The translations under genes and the position numbers were made by a program. A DNA stretch of 64,000 nt from Sphingomonas sp. 32-66-10 (lineage in GTDB: Bacteria > Pseudomonadota > Alphaproteobacteria > Sphingomonadales > Sphingomonadaceae). Location: assembly GCA_002280565.1 (NCBI GenBank), contig NCEF01000008.1, positions 1-64,000 of the forward strand. Direction: 5' to 3'. Below the pieces are notes generated by a model. That model was not told the origin of the DNA, ran no database searches, and was given only the letters and a program-made list of their open reading frames with translations. Shown here one piece after another: positions 24,952 to 32,689 of this stretch (position 1 is the first letter of the stretch; each line of letters opens with the position of its first letter).

Positions 24952-25713
24952 ATGGCTCCCGCCCCGCCCCAGATCATCCGCGTCATCGACCTCGAGACCA
25001 CCGGACAGGCACCACCGCAGCATGGCGTGTGCGAGATCGGGTGGCAGGATGTCGCGCTGGGCAAGGATGGGCGCTGGGAACTGGAGGGCGAGGGCGGCGC
25101 GCGCCTCGTCAATCCCGGTCGCCCGATCCCGCCGCTGACCATGGCGATCCATCATATTCGCGATGAAGATGTCGCCGATGCCGCCTGGTGGCACGATGTC
25201 GCGCGCCCGGTGCTCGATCCCTGGCCGCGTCGCGTGGCGCTAGCGGCGCATCGGGCGAGTTTCGAGGAGCAATTCTGCACCCCGTCCCTGACGCGCGGAG
25301 CCGACTGGATCTGCACCTATAAATGCGCGCTGCGGCTGTGGCGCGACAGCCCGGGCTTCTCGAACCAGTTCCTGCGTTACTATCGCATGCCCGAGGGGCT
25401 GGAGCATGAGCGCGGCCTGCCTGCGCACCGCGCCTTTCCCGACGCCTATGTGACCGCGCATCACCTGCGCGACATGCTCAACGAGGCCAGCGTCGCGCAG
25501 CTGATCGAATGGTCGAAACTGCCCGGCCTGCTACCGCGCGTGCGCTACGGCCCGGATCGCGGAAAGGAATGGAGCGAGATCGACGATGAGTCGCTCGATG
25601 CCTTCCTCCAGGACCGCGACGAGGACATCCGCTACACCGCCCAGGTCGAGCTTGAACGGCGTCGCGGCCGGGGACCGGAGTTCAAACCGGTCCGCCAGCC
25701 GCAGCTGTTTTAA
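24952..25713 (+). CDS. ExoX-like 3'-5' exonuclease (DnaQ fold)
   Basis: A protein of about 253 residues with a DEDD-type exonuclease domain: VIDLETTG (motif I), AHRASFEEQF (motif II) and HRAFPDAYVTAHHL (motif III). The remaining 90 residues form a second domain with LPGLLPRVRYGPDRGKEW, as in exonuclease-X-like and quorum-regulated virulence factor proteins, then a basic C-terminus. ATG 24952 follows a run of G and is preferred to ATG 24943. It probably trims nucleic acid in repair or RNA turnover. Confidence 0.85.
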   Translation: MAPAPPQIIRVIDLETTGQAPPQHGVCEIGWQDVALGKDGRWELEGEGGARLVNPGRPIPPLTMAIHHIRDEDVADAAWWHDVARPVLDPWPRRVALAAHRASFEEQFCTPSLTRGADWICTYKCALRLWRDSPGFSNQFLRYYRMPEGLEHERGLPAHRAFPDAYVTAHHLRDMLNEASVAQLIEWSKLPGLLPRVRYGPDRGKEWSEIDDESLDAFLQDRDEDIRYTAQVELERRRGRGPEFKPVRQPQLF

Positions 25714-25754
25714 GGCGTTCTGCCCCGGAACACGCCTCCCCGGTCAGAGGGGAC

Positions 25755-25866
25755 CCTTGCCGCAGGTGACGGAGGGGGAGGAGGCGTGGCGGCAAGCGCC
25801 AGAAGGGGATCGCCGTCCTCCCCCGCCGTCCGGCGGCGCCTGCCACCTCCCTATGACGGGGGAGGA
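25755..25866. repeat. C/G-rich REP-like palindromic element
   Basis: Two nested inverted repeats fill the gap between the exonuclease and TraB genes: CTTGCCGC at 25756 with GCGGCAAG at 25789, and TCCTCCCCCG at 25816 with CGGGGGAGGA at 25857. The CCTCCCC-type arms recur in the hairpins at 30040-30131 and 47320-47352, suggesting a dispersed sphingomonad repeat family that may also end transcription. Confidence 0.55.
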
Positions 25867-25886
25867 TCGAGACGCCGCCCGCAGGA

Positions 25887-26801
25887 TCAATATTCGATCC
25901 GCGCGCTCTTGATCTTGCGCTTCTCCAGCATGACTTGGACGCTGTCCGGGCCGGACAGATGGCCGGCACCGACCGCCATTAACACCACGCCCGGCTTGTC
26001 GAGGCGCGTGTCGATCCACTCGGCCCAACGCGTGTTGCGGTCGGCGAGCAGCATCTTGCTGAGTTCGGGCGAGCTGCGCATCGCTTCGTTCATGATCGCG
26101 GCGAGACCTTCGGCATCACCCGCCGACCATTCGTCGACCATCTTCTGAAATTCAGGGCCGACATTGCCGAGCTGCGTCAGCGTTTCGGTCAGGAACTGGA
26201 TCTGCGCAGCCTCCGACAGGCTGTCAAAAAAGCCGAACTGCTGTTCGATCGTTTCGACGCCCGAAATCGGCTTGTTCGCCGCCTTGGCCGCCGCGGTCAG
26301 CGCGGATTCGGCGCCCGATGCCGGGTTATAGCCCGCCTTCATCAGCGCGACGAGCGACAGCTGGTTGGCTGCAAACCACGGCTTCAGCCGGGCAAAGGCT
26401 TCGGGGGGAATGCCGGCTTCGGCGACCGCCTTGGCGAACGCTTCGCGCTTGTCGGCGGGCAGACGATCGGCCAGCGCGGGACCGGTCGCGGCGACGCCAT
26501 ATTTCATGATCAGCGGCTGGACAGCAGCCGGATCGGGCATGTCGCCGATTTCGGTGACCAGTTCGCCGCTCGCGTCGAATGCCGTCTTCACCGCCTCGTC
26601 GAACCAGCTAAGGCCGGCCGGCAGCACATGGATCGTGCCGAACAGATAGATGGTCGTGTCCTCGTCCTTGACCACCCACAATGCGGGATCGGCGTCCTTG
26701 ACCTGCGCCGGTGCAGGCGCCGGTGCCTGCTGCGCCAGGGCGGCGGGGGTCACGAACAGCAGGGCAAGCGCCGTTGCTGCGCGGGGCAGAAACTTCTTCA
26801 T
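25887..26801 (-). CDS. TraB/GumN-family secreted protein
   Basis: A 304-residue exported protein. The signal peptide (TALALLFVTPAALAQ) is followed by a short Ala/Pro/Gln linker and the TraB/GumN domain with IYLFGTIHVLPAG near residue 50 and MAVGAGHLSGPDSV near 280, the two conserved metal-site-like motifs of this haem-binding/peptidase-like fold. GGAGA precedes ATG 26801. Biochemical role in bacteria is unsettled. Confidence 0.88.
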   Translation of the reverse strand: MKKFLPRAATALALLFVTPAALAQQAPAPAPAQVKDADPALWVVKDEDTTIYLFGTIHVLPAGLSWFDEAVKTAFDASGELVTEIGDMPDPAAVQPLIMKYGVAATGPALADRLPADKREAFAKAVAEAGIPPEAFARLKPWFAANQLSLVALMKAGYNPASGAESALTAAAKAANKPISGVETIEQQFGFFDSLSEAAQIQFLTETLTQLGNVGPEFQKMVDEWSAGDAEGLAAIMNEAMRSSPELSKMLLADRNTRWAEWIDTRLDKPGVVLMAVGAGHLSGPDSVQVMLEKRKIKSARIEY

Positions 26802-26834
26802 CTAAATTCTCCGATATCAATGGGTTGGTTCAAC

Positions 26835-27257
26835 TCAGGGACGTAATTTCTTGTAGCCATAGGCCAGCATCATCACCGCGAAGGTCGCAACGGCGAGCAC
26901 TTCATGCTGGGGCTCGCGGACCAGCTCGCCGCGCCACCACAGATACCAATTGGCATAGAGCGCGAGGTAGAAGTTGAGCGCGACCGTCGACGCCCACAGA
27001 TTGTCGCGTCGTTCGAGCTCGTCGGTGACGCGGTTGTAGCGCCACCCGCCATAGGCGATTGCAACGGTGGTGATCAGCGACGCGGCGATGGCCCAGGCGG
27101 CGGGGATGCCTTCCAGAAACGCGCCGCCATCCACCTCGAACATCGCCGAGAAGAAGCCGACGACCGCCCCGGCGCCCATCAGCGTGAACAGGATGATCCG
27201 CTGGCGCCGCGTCCGGGCGCGGGCTGCGGCCAGGCCGTCCTTCATCTCATTCGGCAT
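26835..27257 (-). CDS. Four-helix membrane protein paired with XRE regulator
   Basis: A 140-residue inner-membrane protein with four hydrophobic segments (ILFTLMGAGAVVGFFSAMF, AAWAIAASLITTVAIAYGG, LNFYLALYANWYLWW, VLAVATFAVMMLAYGY) and a basic N-terminus. ATG 27257 has GGAG 7 bp upstream and overlaps the regulator gene by 11 bp, so the two are cotranslated. No family is recognised. Small XRE regulators next to such membrane proteins are common, and the partner usually controls its expression. Confidence 0.72.
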   Translation of the reverse strand: MPNEMKDGLAAARARTRRQRIILFTLMGAGAVVGFFSAMFEVDGGAFLEGIPAAWAIAASLITTVAIAYGGWRYNRVTDELERRDNLWASTVALNFYLALYANWYLWWRGELVREPQHEVLAVATFAVMMLAYGYKKLRP

Positions 27258-27456
27258 CGTCGTGCTCCGCGTCATCGAAAATCTCCTCGATGCTCAATTC
27301 GAACAGTCGCGCGATGCGGAAGGCGAGCGGAAGCGAGGGATCATATTTCCCCGTCTCGATCGCATTCACCGCCTGTCGCGACACGCCGAGATGGCCGCCA
27401 AGCTCCGCCTGGCTCCAGTCGCGTTCGGCGCGCAATACTTTCAGGCGGTTTTTCAC
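27247..27456 (-). CDS. XRE-family transcriptional regulator
   Basis: A 69-residue Cro/CI-type regulator that is almost only a helix-turn-helix: LKVLRAERDWSQAELGGHLG, then VSRQAVNAIETGKYDPSLPLA and an acidic tail ending EHDDAE. It belongs to the YozG-like small XRE group. Directly upstream lies a cluster of ATGAC/GTCAT palindromes, almost certainly its operator, so autoregulation of the pair is likely. Its end overlaps the membrane protein gene. Confidence 0.9.
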   Translation of the reverse strand: MKNRLKVLRAERDWSQAELGGHLGVSRQAVNAIETGKYDPSLPLAFRIARLFELSIEEIFDDAEHDDAE

Positions 27457-27472
27457 AGGCCGTCACTGCTCC

Positions 27473-27521
27473 ATGACATTATGTCATCCACAGATGACTA
27501 TATGTCATGTGTGCATGACAT
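27473..27521. promoter_or_regulatory. Operator array for the XRE regulator
   Basis: Palindrome 1 is ATGACATTATGTCAT at 27473-27487 (perfect). Palindrome 2 is ATGAC-TATAT-GTCAT at 27494-27508. Their centres are 21 bp apart, two helical turns. A further ATGACAT at 27515-27521 forms a third inverted pair with ATGTCAT at 27502 (6-bp gap). The array starts 17 bp upstream of the regulator gene and ends just before the symporter stop. Confidence 0.75.
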
Positions 27522-27524
27522 GAG

Positions 27525-29048
27525 TCAAGCGGATTTTTTGCCCTTGGGAATCGCGGCGACGAGTCCGGCCGCGAGCGTCCCGATGCACAGCAGATAGGGG
27601 AAGGCGAGCGCGGTCGATCCGAACGCAAAGGGCTGGAGCAGGAACACGGTGACAAAGCCGGTCAGCAGCGCGGCGATCACCGATGCCGTGTTCCCCCGCG
27701 TCGTGAACAGCGCGACGGCATAGACGCCGAGCAGCCCGGCATAGGCGAACGCCATCACCGACAGCACGAATTCGAGCAGCGGCATGTCGCTATGCTTCTG
27801 CCAATAATAGCTCAGCACTGCGGTCGCGAACATCGCCACCGCCACCGCGACCATGCCCCAGCGCCCGGCATGGACATAATGCCGATCCTCCGCCCCGCCG
27901 CGCGCCTCGCGCCACGGGCGGTAGAAATCGCTGACCAGCACCGACGACATCGAATTGAGCGCCGAGGTGACGGTCGACACCGCCGCGGCGATCACCCCGA
28001 TCGTCACCAGCCCGCGCAGCCCGGGGGGTAGCTGGGTCAGGATATAGTGGACGAACACCGTGATCTTCTCGCCCGCGAAATTCGCCGAGACGCTATTGGT
28101 GCCCCCCATGAGGTCGGGCCGGTCGTAGAAGATGTGCAGCATCAGCCCGATCGTCACGAAGATCGCGATGATCGGCACGCTGCCCAGTGCGGACATGATC
28201 AGGCTGCGCGCGCCGGTCTTGGCGTCGGGGCTGGCGAGCAGCCGCTGGGTGGTATCCTGATCAAGCCCCGCGCTGGCGGTGTTGAGCAGGAATAGCCCGG
28301 TAACTGCGGCGAGCAGCGTGAACGGCTTGGACAGATCGGTCGACAGATCGAACAATCGCAGCTTGTTGGCGCCATCCGGCGCATTGCGCAGTGCGTCGAT
28401 CAGCGCCGCGTTGTCGAGCGGGATGGCTGCCCGCAGAAAGATCAGAACTGCCACCGCTGCGACGGCATAGACGATGAACTGGACGAAATCGTTCCAGATG
28501 ACCGACTTGAGCCCCCCGCGCAGCGTGAAGGCAAGGCTCGCGAGCATCACCGCTGCCGCCGACAGGATGATCGATCCCGCATCGATCGCGTTGAACCCGA
28601 CCATCGCAATGGCGATCGCCGCCAGATAGACGCGCGCGCCGCCCGACAGGACACGCCCCGCGAGATACATACCGCCCGCCCAGCGCATCGCCCGCGCGTC
28701 GTAGCGCGTCTCGAGCAGTTCATAGACGGTGGCGACGCGCAGCGCGTAGAAGCGCGGGATCAGCACATGCGCGACGAAAAACGCCGCCAGCACTGCGCCC
28801 ACCACTGCGCCAAGGTAGCTGTAGTCGCTGCGATATCCGTAATCCGGGGCGCCCAGAAAGGTCGCGGCGGATTGCTGTGTCGCCAGTACCGACACCGCAG
28901 CAAGCCACGCCGGCACGCTGTTCCCGGCGAGGAAATAATCCCCCGTACTGCGCGTCTCCACCCGGTTGAAATGCCAGGACAGCCCGGCCAGCACGGCAAG
29001 GTAAAGCCCGACCACCAGCCAGTCGAGCGCGGCGAAATGCTGCATCAT
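27525..29048 (-). CDS. Sodium:solute symporter (SSS family)
   Basis: A transporter of about 507 residues with thirteen predicted membrane helices. TRSTGDYFLAGNSVPAWLAAVS near residue 34 and GGLKSVIWNDFVQF near 177 are typical of the SSS (SGLT-type) fold; GLFLLNTASAGLDQDTTQRLL is the conserved helix with sodium-site residues. It would take up an organic solute with Na+. The substrate is not evident. ATG 29048 is used; TTG 29054 is possible. It ends inside the intergenic region that carries the XRE operators. Confidence 0.88.
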   Translation of the reverse strand: MMQHFAALDWLVVGLYLAVLAGLSWHFNRVETRSTGDYFLAGNSVPAWLAAVSVLATQQSAATFLGAPDYGYRSDYSYLGAVVGAVLAAFFVAHVLIPRFYALRVATVYELLETRYDARAMRWAGGMYLAGRVLSGGARVYLAAIAIAMVGFNAIDAGSIILSAAAVMLASLAFTLRGGLKSVIWNDFVQFIVYAVAAVAVLIFLRAAIPLDNAALIDALRNAPDGANKLRLFDLSTDLSKPFTLLAAVTGLFLLNTASAGLDQDTTQRLLASPDAKTGARSLIMSALGSVPIIAIFVTIGLMLHIFYDRPDLMGGTNSVSANFAGEKITVFVHYILTQLPPGLRGLVTIGVIAAAVSTVTSALNSMSSVLVSDFYRPWREARGGAEDRHYVHAGRWGMVAVAVAMFATAVLSYYWQKHSDMPLLEFVLSVMAFAYAGLLGVYAVALFTTRGNTASVIAALLTGFVTVFLLQPFAFGSTALAFPYLLCIGTLAAGLVAAIPKGKKSA

Positions 29049-29149
29049 CGGCAATGTGTAGCAGAGGTCTTTCCAAGGTCACGCGGCAAGTTGCGGAACG
29101 ACTCCTCGCCTCAAGCTTTGAATCGGCTTCGCAACAATAAGGATGTCCG

Positions 29150-30037
29150 ATGGCAGCGCGCGCATATTGGCAGGGGCAGATTCGTCTCGCGCTGGTCTCG
29201 ATTCCCGTCGAGATCTACAGCGCAACAAAATCGGGCGCGACGGTGTCGTTCCACCAGATCCACGAACCGTCGGGCAAGCGGATCAAATATGAGAAGGTTG
29301 TGCCCGGCCTCGGCGCGATCGACACCGATGAGATCATGAAGGGCTTCGAGGTCGAAAAGGGCGAATATGTCCTGCTCGATCAGGACGAAATCGACGCGGT
29401 CAAACTCGAGTCGAAGAAGACGCTCGAACTCACCCAGTTCGTCGACGCGCATGAAATCGACGTGCTCTATTACGAAAAGCCCTATTTCGTCGTCCCCGCC
29501 GATGATCTGGCCGAAGAGGCGTTCGTCGTACTGCGTGAGGCGCTCAAGCGCACGAAGAAGGTCGGGCTCGGTCAGCTCGCGATGCGCGGGCGCGAATATG
29601 TCGTCAGCCTGAAGCCGTGCGGGCGTGGCATGGTGCTGGAAACGCTGCGCTACGCCGATGAGGTGCACAAGGCGCAGGGCTATTTCCGCGACATCCCCGA
29701 TGCCGAGCCGGACGCGGATCTGCTCGGCCTTGCCGAATCGCTGATCGAGAAAAAATCCGCCAAGTTCGATCCCGCCACGTTCCACGACCGCTATGTCGAC
29801 GCGCTCAAGGGGCTGATCGAACGCAAGCAGAAGCAAAAGGGCAACCGCAAGATCATCGACGACAAGGATGGCGGCGCAGACCCGCGCGGCGGCAATGTCG
29901 TGGACCTGATGGCGGCGCTCAAGAAGAGTCTCGAAAAGCCCGGCGCGGCGAAGAAGGCGACCGCCGAAAAGGCTCCGGCGAAGAAACCCGCCGCAAAGAA
30001 AGCGCCGGCCAAGACCCCGGCGAGGAAGCGCGCATGA
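29150..30037 (+). CDS. ku: Non-homologous end-joining protein Ku
   Basis: A 295-residue bacterial Ku. The beta-barrel core (WQGQIRLALVSIPVEIYSAT through SLKPCGRGMVLETLRY) spans about residues 5-170, a helical region follows, and the last 40 residues are a Lys/Ala/Pro-rich tail (AKKAPAKTPARKRA), the DNA-sliding and LigD-contact segment of the bacterial protein. It binds double-strand ends and recruits LigD, whose gene follows after a palindromic repeat. Confidence 0.95.
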   Translation: MAARAYWQGQIRLALVSIPVEIYSATKSGATVSFHQIHEPSGKRIKYEKVVPGLGAIDTDEIMKGFEVEKGEYVLLDQDEIDAVKLESKKTLELTQFVDAHEIDVLYYEKPYFVVPADDLAEEAFVVLREALKRTKKVGLGQLAMRGREYVVSLKPCGRGMVLETLRYADEVHKAQGYFRDIPDAEPDADLLGLAESLIEKKSAKFDPATFHDRYVDALKGLIERKQKQKGNRKIIDDKDGGADPRGGNVVDLMAALKKSLEKPGAAKKATAEKAPAKKPAAKKAPAKTPARKRA

Positions 30038-30039
30038 TT

Positions 30040-30131
30040 CCCCTCCCGCTTGCGGGAGGGGCTAGGGGAGGGTCTGTCCCCACCCGGCTTCTGACAGGCC
30101 CTCCCCCGACCCCTCCCGCAAGCGGGAGGGG
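30040..30131. repeat. REP/BIME-like inverted repeat between ku and ligD
   Basis: Two near-identical hairpins, CCCCTCCCGC-TT-GCGGGAGGGG at 30040-30061 and the same arms around AA at 30110-30131, stand as a larger inverted pair; their inner flanks (AGGGGAGGGTCTGT and ACAGGCCCTCCCCC) also pair. A partial third copy, AGCGGGAGGGG, overlaps the ligD ribosome site at about 30154-30164. Such an element between ku and ligD could tune readthrough or mRNA ends. Confidence 0.7.
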
Positions 30132-30167
30132 GGAAGAAGAGGCCGCATTCAGAAGCGGGAGGGGAGT

Positions 30168-32630
30168 ATGACCAAACCCGATCCGCTCGCACGCTACAAT
30201 GCGAAGCGCGATTTCGCCAAGACAGCGGAACCGCGCGGCGAGATCGCGAAGGGCGAAGGGCGGACCTTCATGGTCCAGAAGCATGACGCGACGCGCCTCC
30301 ATTGGGATTTCCGGCTGGAAGTGGACGGCGTGCTCAAAAGCTGGGCGGTAACGCGCGGCCCCAGCCTCGACCCGGGCGAAAAGCGCCTCGCGGTGCGGAC
30401 CGAAGATCACCCGATGTCCTATGCGACGTTCGAGGGGACGATCCCCAAGGGTGAGTATGGCGGCGGCACGGTGATGCTGTGGGATCGCGGAACATGGGCG
30501 CCGGTCCCGGGCAAGAGCGCGAAGGACCTGGACAAGGGCCATCTCCACTTCACCCTCGAAGGCGAGCGGATGAAGGGCGAATGGCTGCTGATCCGCCTCA
30601 AGCCGCGTGGCAAGGAAAAGCGCGAGAACTGGCTGCTGCGCAAGATCGACGACGGTTATGCCGGGGCGACCGACACCTTGGTCGAAACGGGACTGACCAG
30701 CGTCGCCACTGGCCGCACGATGCAGGAGATTGCAGAGGGCAAAAAGCCGTCGCCCCGGCGCAGGCCGGGGCCGCCAAGTGATCGCGCAAATCCGAGCGCC
30801 CCCCGCCCACGCCGGGGTGACGCCAAGCGCCCCGCCTTCCGCCCACCCCAACTTGCCACGCTGGTTGATACTGTCCCCGCCGGCAATGGCTGGCTGCACG
30901 AGATGAAATATGACGGCTATCGCGCGCTGGTCGCGATCGGCGAAGGCGGGCCACGCGTCTACACGCGCAGCGGGCTCGACTGGACCGACAAGTTCACCGG
31001 AATTGCTGAGGCCGCCGCGACGCTCCCCGCCGCATCCGCGCTGATCGATGGCGAAGTGGTCGCATTCAAACAGGGCAAACCCGATTTCTCGACGCTGCAG
31101 GACGCGCTGTCGAACGGCAGCGGCGACCTCGCCTTCTTCGCCTTCGACCTGCTCGAACACGACGGTGAGGACCTGACCGACCTGCCCCAGATCGAGCGCA
31201 AGGAGCGGCTGCGCACCTTGCTGGACGGCGCCGATTCGCGCCTGCTGTTTTCCGAACATGTCCTTGGCGCGGGCGAGAAACTGTTCGAGGCGATGTGCCG
31301 TGAGGGGCATGAGGGCGTGATCTCGAAACGTGCCGATGCCCCCTATCGCTGCAAGCGGACCAAGGGCTGGCTCAAGATCAAATGCACGCGGCGGCAGGAA
31401 TTCGTGATCCTCGGCTGGCTGCCGAGCAGCGCCAGCGGACGCGGGCTGAAATCGGTGTTGCTCGGTGTGCATGAGGGTGGCGCGCTGCGCTATGCCGGGA
31501 AGGTCGGCACGGGCTTCAACGCGACCAACTCCGCCGATCTGATGGACAAACTCGCCAGGATCGAACGCAAGACGCCGCCCGCTGATGTGCCCAAGGTTGC
31601 AGCACGCGGCGCGCAATGGGTGACGCCCAAGCTCGTCGCCGAAGTCGCCTTTGCGGAATTCACCGCCGAGAATGTGGTCCGCCACGCCAGCTTCATCGCG
31701 CTGCGCGACGACAAGCCTGCTGCCGAAATCGTTCCCGAACGCGTCGCCCCGCCGCCCCCCGCGTCGCAGAGCGACGTGAAGATCAGCAGCCGCGACCGCG
31801 TGATCTTCCCCGATTCGAAGATCACCAAGGGCGACCTCGCCGACTATTACGCCGCCGTCGCGCCGATCCTGCTGCCCTGGCTCGCCCATCGCCCGATCAG
31901 CCTGGTCCGCTGCCCACAGGGCCGCGCGAAGCAATGTTTCTTCCAGAAACATGATGCGGGCAGCTTCGGCGCGCATGTCCACCATGTCGACATTCGCGAA
32001 AAGGACGGGTCGATCGAACCCTATCTGTGGGTCGACGATGCCGATGGCGTGCGCGCCTGTGTCCAGATGGGGACGATCGAATTTCACGGCTGGGGCAGCC
32101 GGGTGGAGGATGTCGAAAGGCCCGACCGGCTGGTGTTCGACCTCGACCCCGACGAAGGACTCGACTTCGCCAGGGTGAAGACGGCCGCCGAGGATCTGAA
32201 ACAGCATCTCGCCGATATGGGCCTGACCAGCTTTCCGATGTTGACCGGGGGCAAGGGCGTGCATGTCATCGTGCCATTGACCCCGCAGGCAGAGTGGCCC
32301 GCCGCCAAATCCTTTGCCGATCGCTTCGCCCGCGCGCTCGCGCAGGCCGAGCCCGACCGCTTCACGGCCAACCTCAAAAAGGCCGAGCGCAAGGGCCGCA
32401 TCTTCATCGATTATCTGCGCAACCAGCGCGGCAGCACCGCGGTGATGCCCTATGTCGCGCGCGCACGCCCGGGGGCACCGGTGTCCGCGCCGGTCAGCTG
32501 GAGCGAGTTGCGCGACGCCGACAGCGCGCAATTGTTCAGCGTCCGCGACGCCGCCCTGCTGCTCGAGCGTGCAACCGGACGGGCGCTCGCTGGTTGGGGT
32601 CAGGCGGATCAGGTTCTCCCTGATCTGTGA
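30168..32630 (+). CDS. ligD: ATP-dependent DNA ligase LigD (PE-LIG-POL)
   Basis: An 820-residue three-domain end-joining enzyme. Residues about 35-185 are the 3'-phosphoesterase (HDATRLHWDFRLEVDGVLKSW). Residues about 225-520 are the ATP ligase, with adenylated Lys247 in MKYDGYRAL, then DGEVVAFK and LKIKC. Residues about 535-815 are the primase-polymerase, with catalytic Asp658 and Asp660 in VFDLDPDEG. It trims, fills and seals Ku-bound ends. The linker between phosphoesterase and ligase (about 194-219) is encoded by an inserted palindromic element. Confidence 0.95.
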   Translation: MTKPDPLARYNAKRDFAKTAEPRGEIAKGEGRTFMVQKHDATRLHWDFRLEVDGVLKSWAVTRGPSLDPGEKRLAVRTEDHPMSYATFEGTIPKGEYGGGTVMLWDRGTWAPVPGKSAKDLDKGHLHFTLEGERMKGEWLLIRLKPRGKEKRENWLLRKIDDGYAGATDTLVETGLTSVATGRTMQEIAEGKKPSPRRRPGPPSDRANPSAPRPRRGDAKRPAFRPPQLATLVDTVPAGNGWLHEMKYDGYRALVAIGEGGPRVYTRSGLDWTDKFTGIAEAAATLPAASALIDGEVVAFKQGKPDFSTLQDALSNGSGDLAFFAFDLLEHDGEDLTDLPQIERKERLRTLLDGADSRLLFSEHVLGAGEKLFEAMCREGHEGVISKRADAPYRCKRTKGWLKIKCTRRQEFVILGWLPSSASGRGLKSVLLGVHEGGALRYAGKVGTGFNATNSADLMDKLARIERKTPPADVPKVAARGAQWVTPKLVAEVAFAEFTAENVVRHASFIALRDDKPAAEIVPERVAPPPPASQSDVKISSRDRVIFPDSKITKGDLADYYAAVAPILLPWLAHRPISLVRCPQGRAKQCFFQKHDAGSFGAHVHHVDIREKDGSIEPYLWVDDADGVRACVQMGTIEFHGWGSRVEDVERPDRLVFDLDPDEGLDFARVKTAAEDLKQHLADMGLTSFPMLTGGKGVHVIVPLTPQAEWPAAKSFADRFARALAQAEPDRFTANLKKAERKGRIFIDYLRNQRGSTAVMPYVARARPGAPVSAPVSWSELRDADSAQLFSVRDAALLLERATGRALAGWGQADQVLPDL
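30748..30822. repeat. Palindromic repeat inserted in frame in ligD
   Basis: The ends CGTCGCCCCGGCG (30748-30760) and CGCCGGGGTGACG (30810-30822) are inverted copies with one mismatch. The 75-bp unit is exactly 25 codons and is read through, giving the PSPRRRPGPP and PRPRRGDA peptides typical of translated palindromic elements. It falls in the linker between two LigD domains, where extra residues are tolerated. Confidence 0.7.
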
Positions 32631-32689
32631 TCTTTGTTGCACCTGCGCAGCAACCCCGCCACAGAAGTTGGCGTCCAAGGGGGTAATGA

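Noticed and set aside
30040..30131. Considered as a transposable element with terminal repeats
   Set aside because: There is no open frame or target duplication; it fits a REP/BIME-type palindromic element better.
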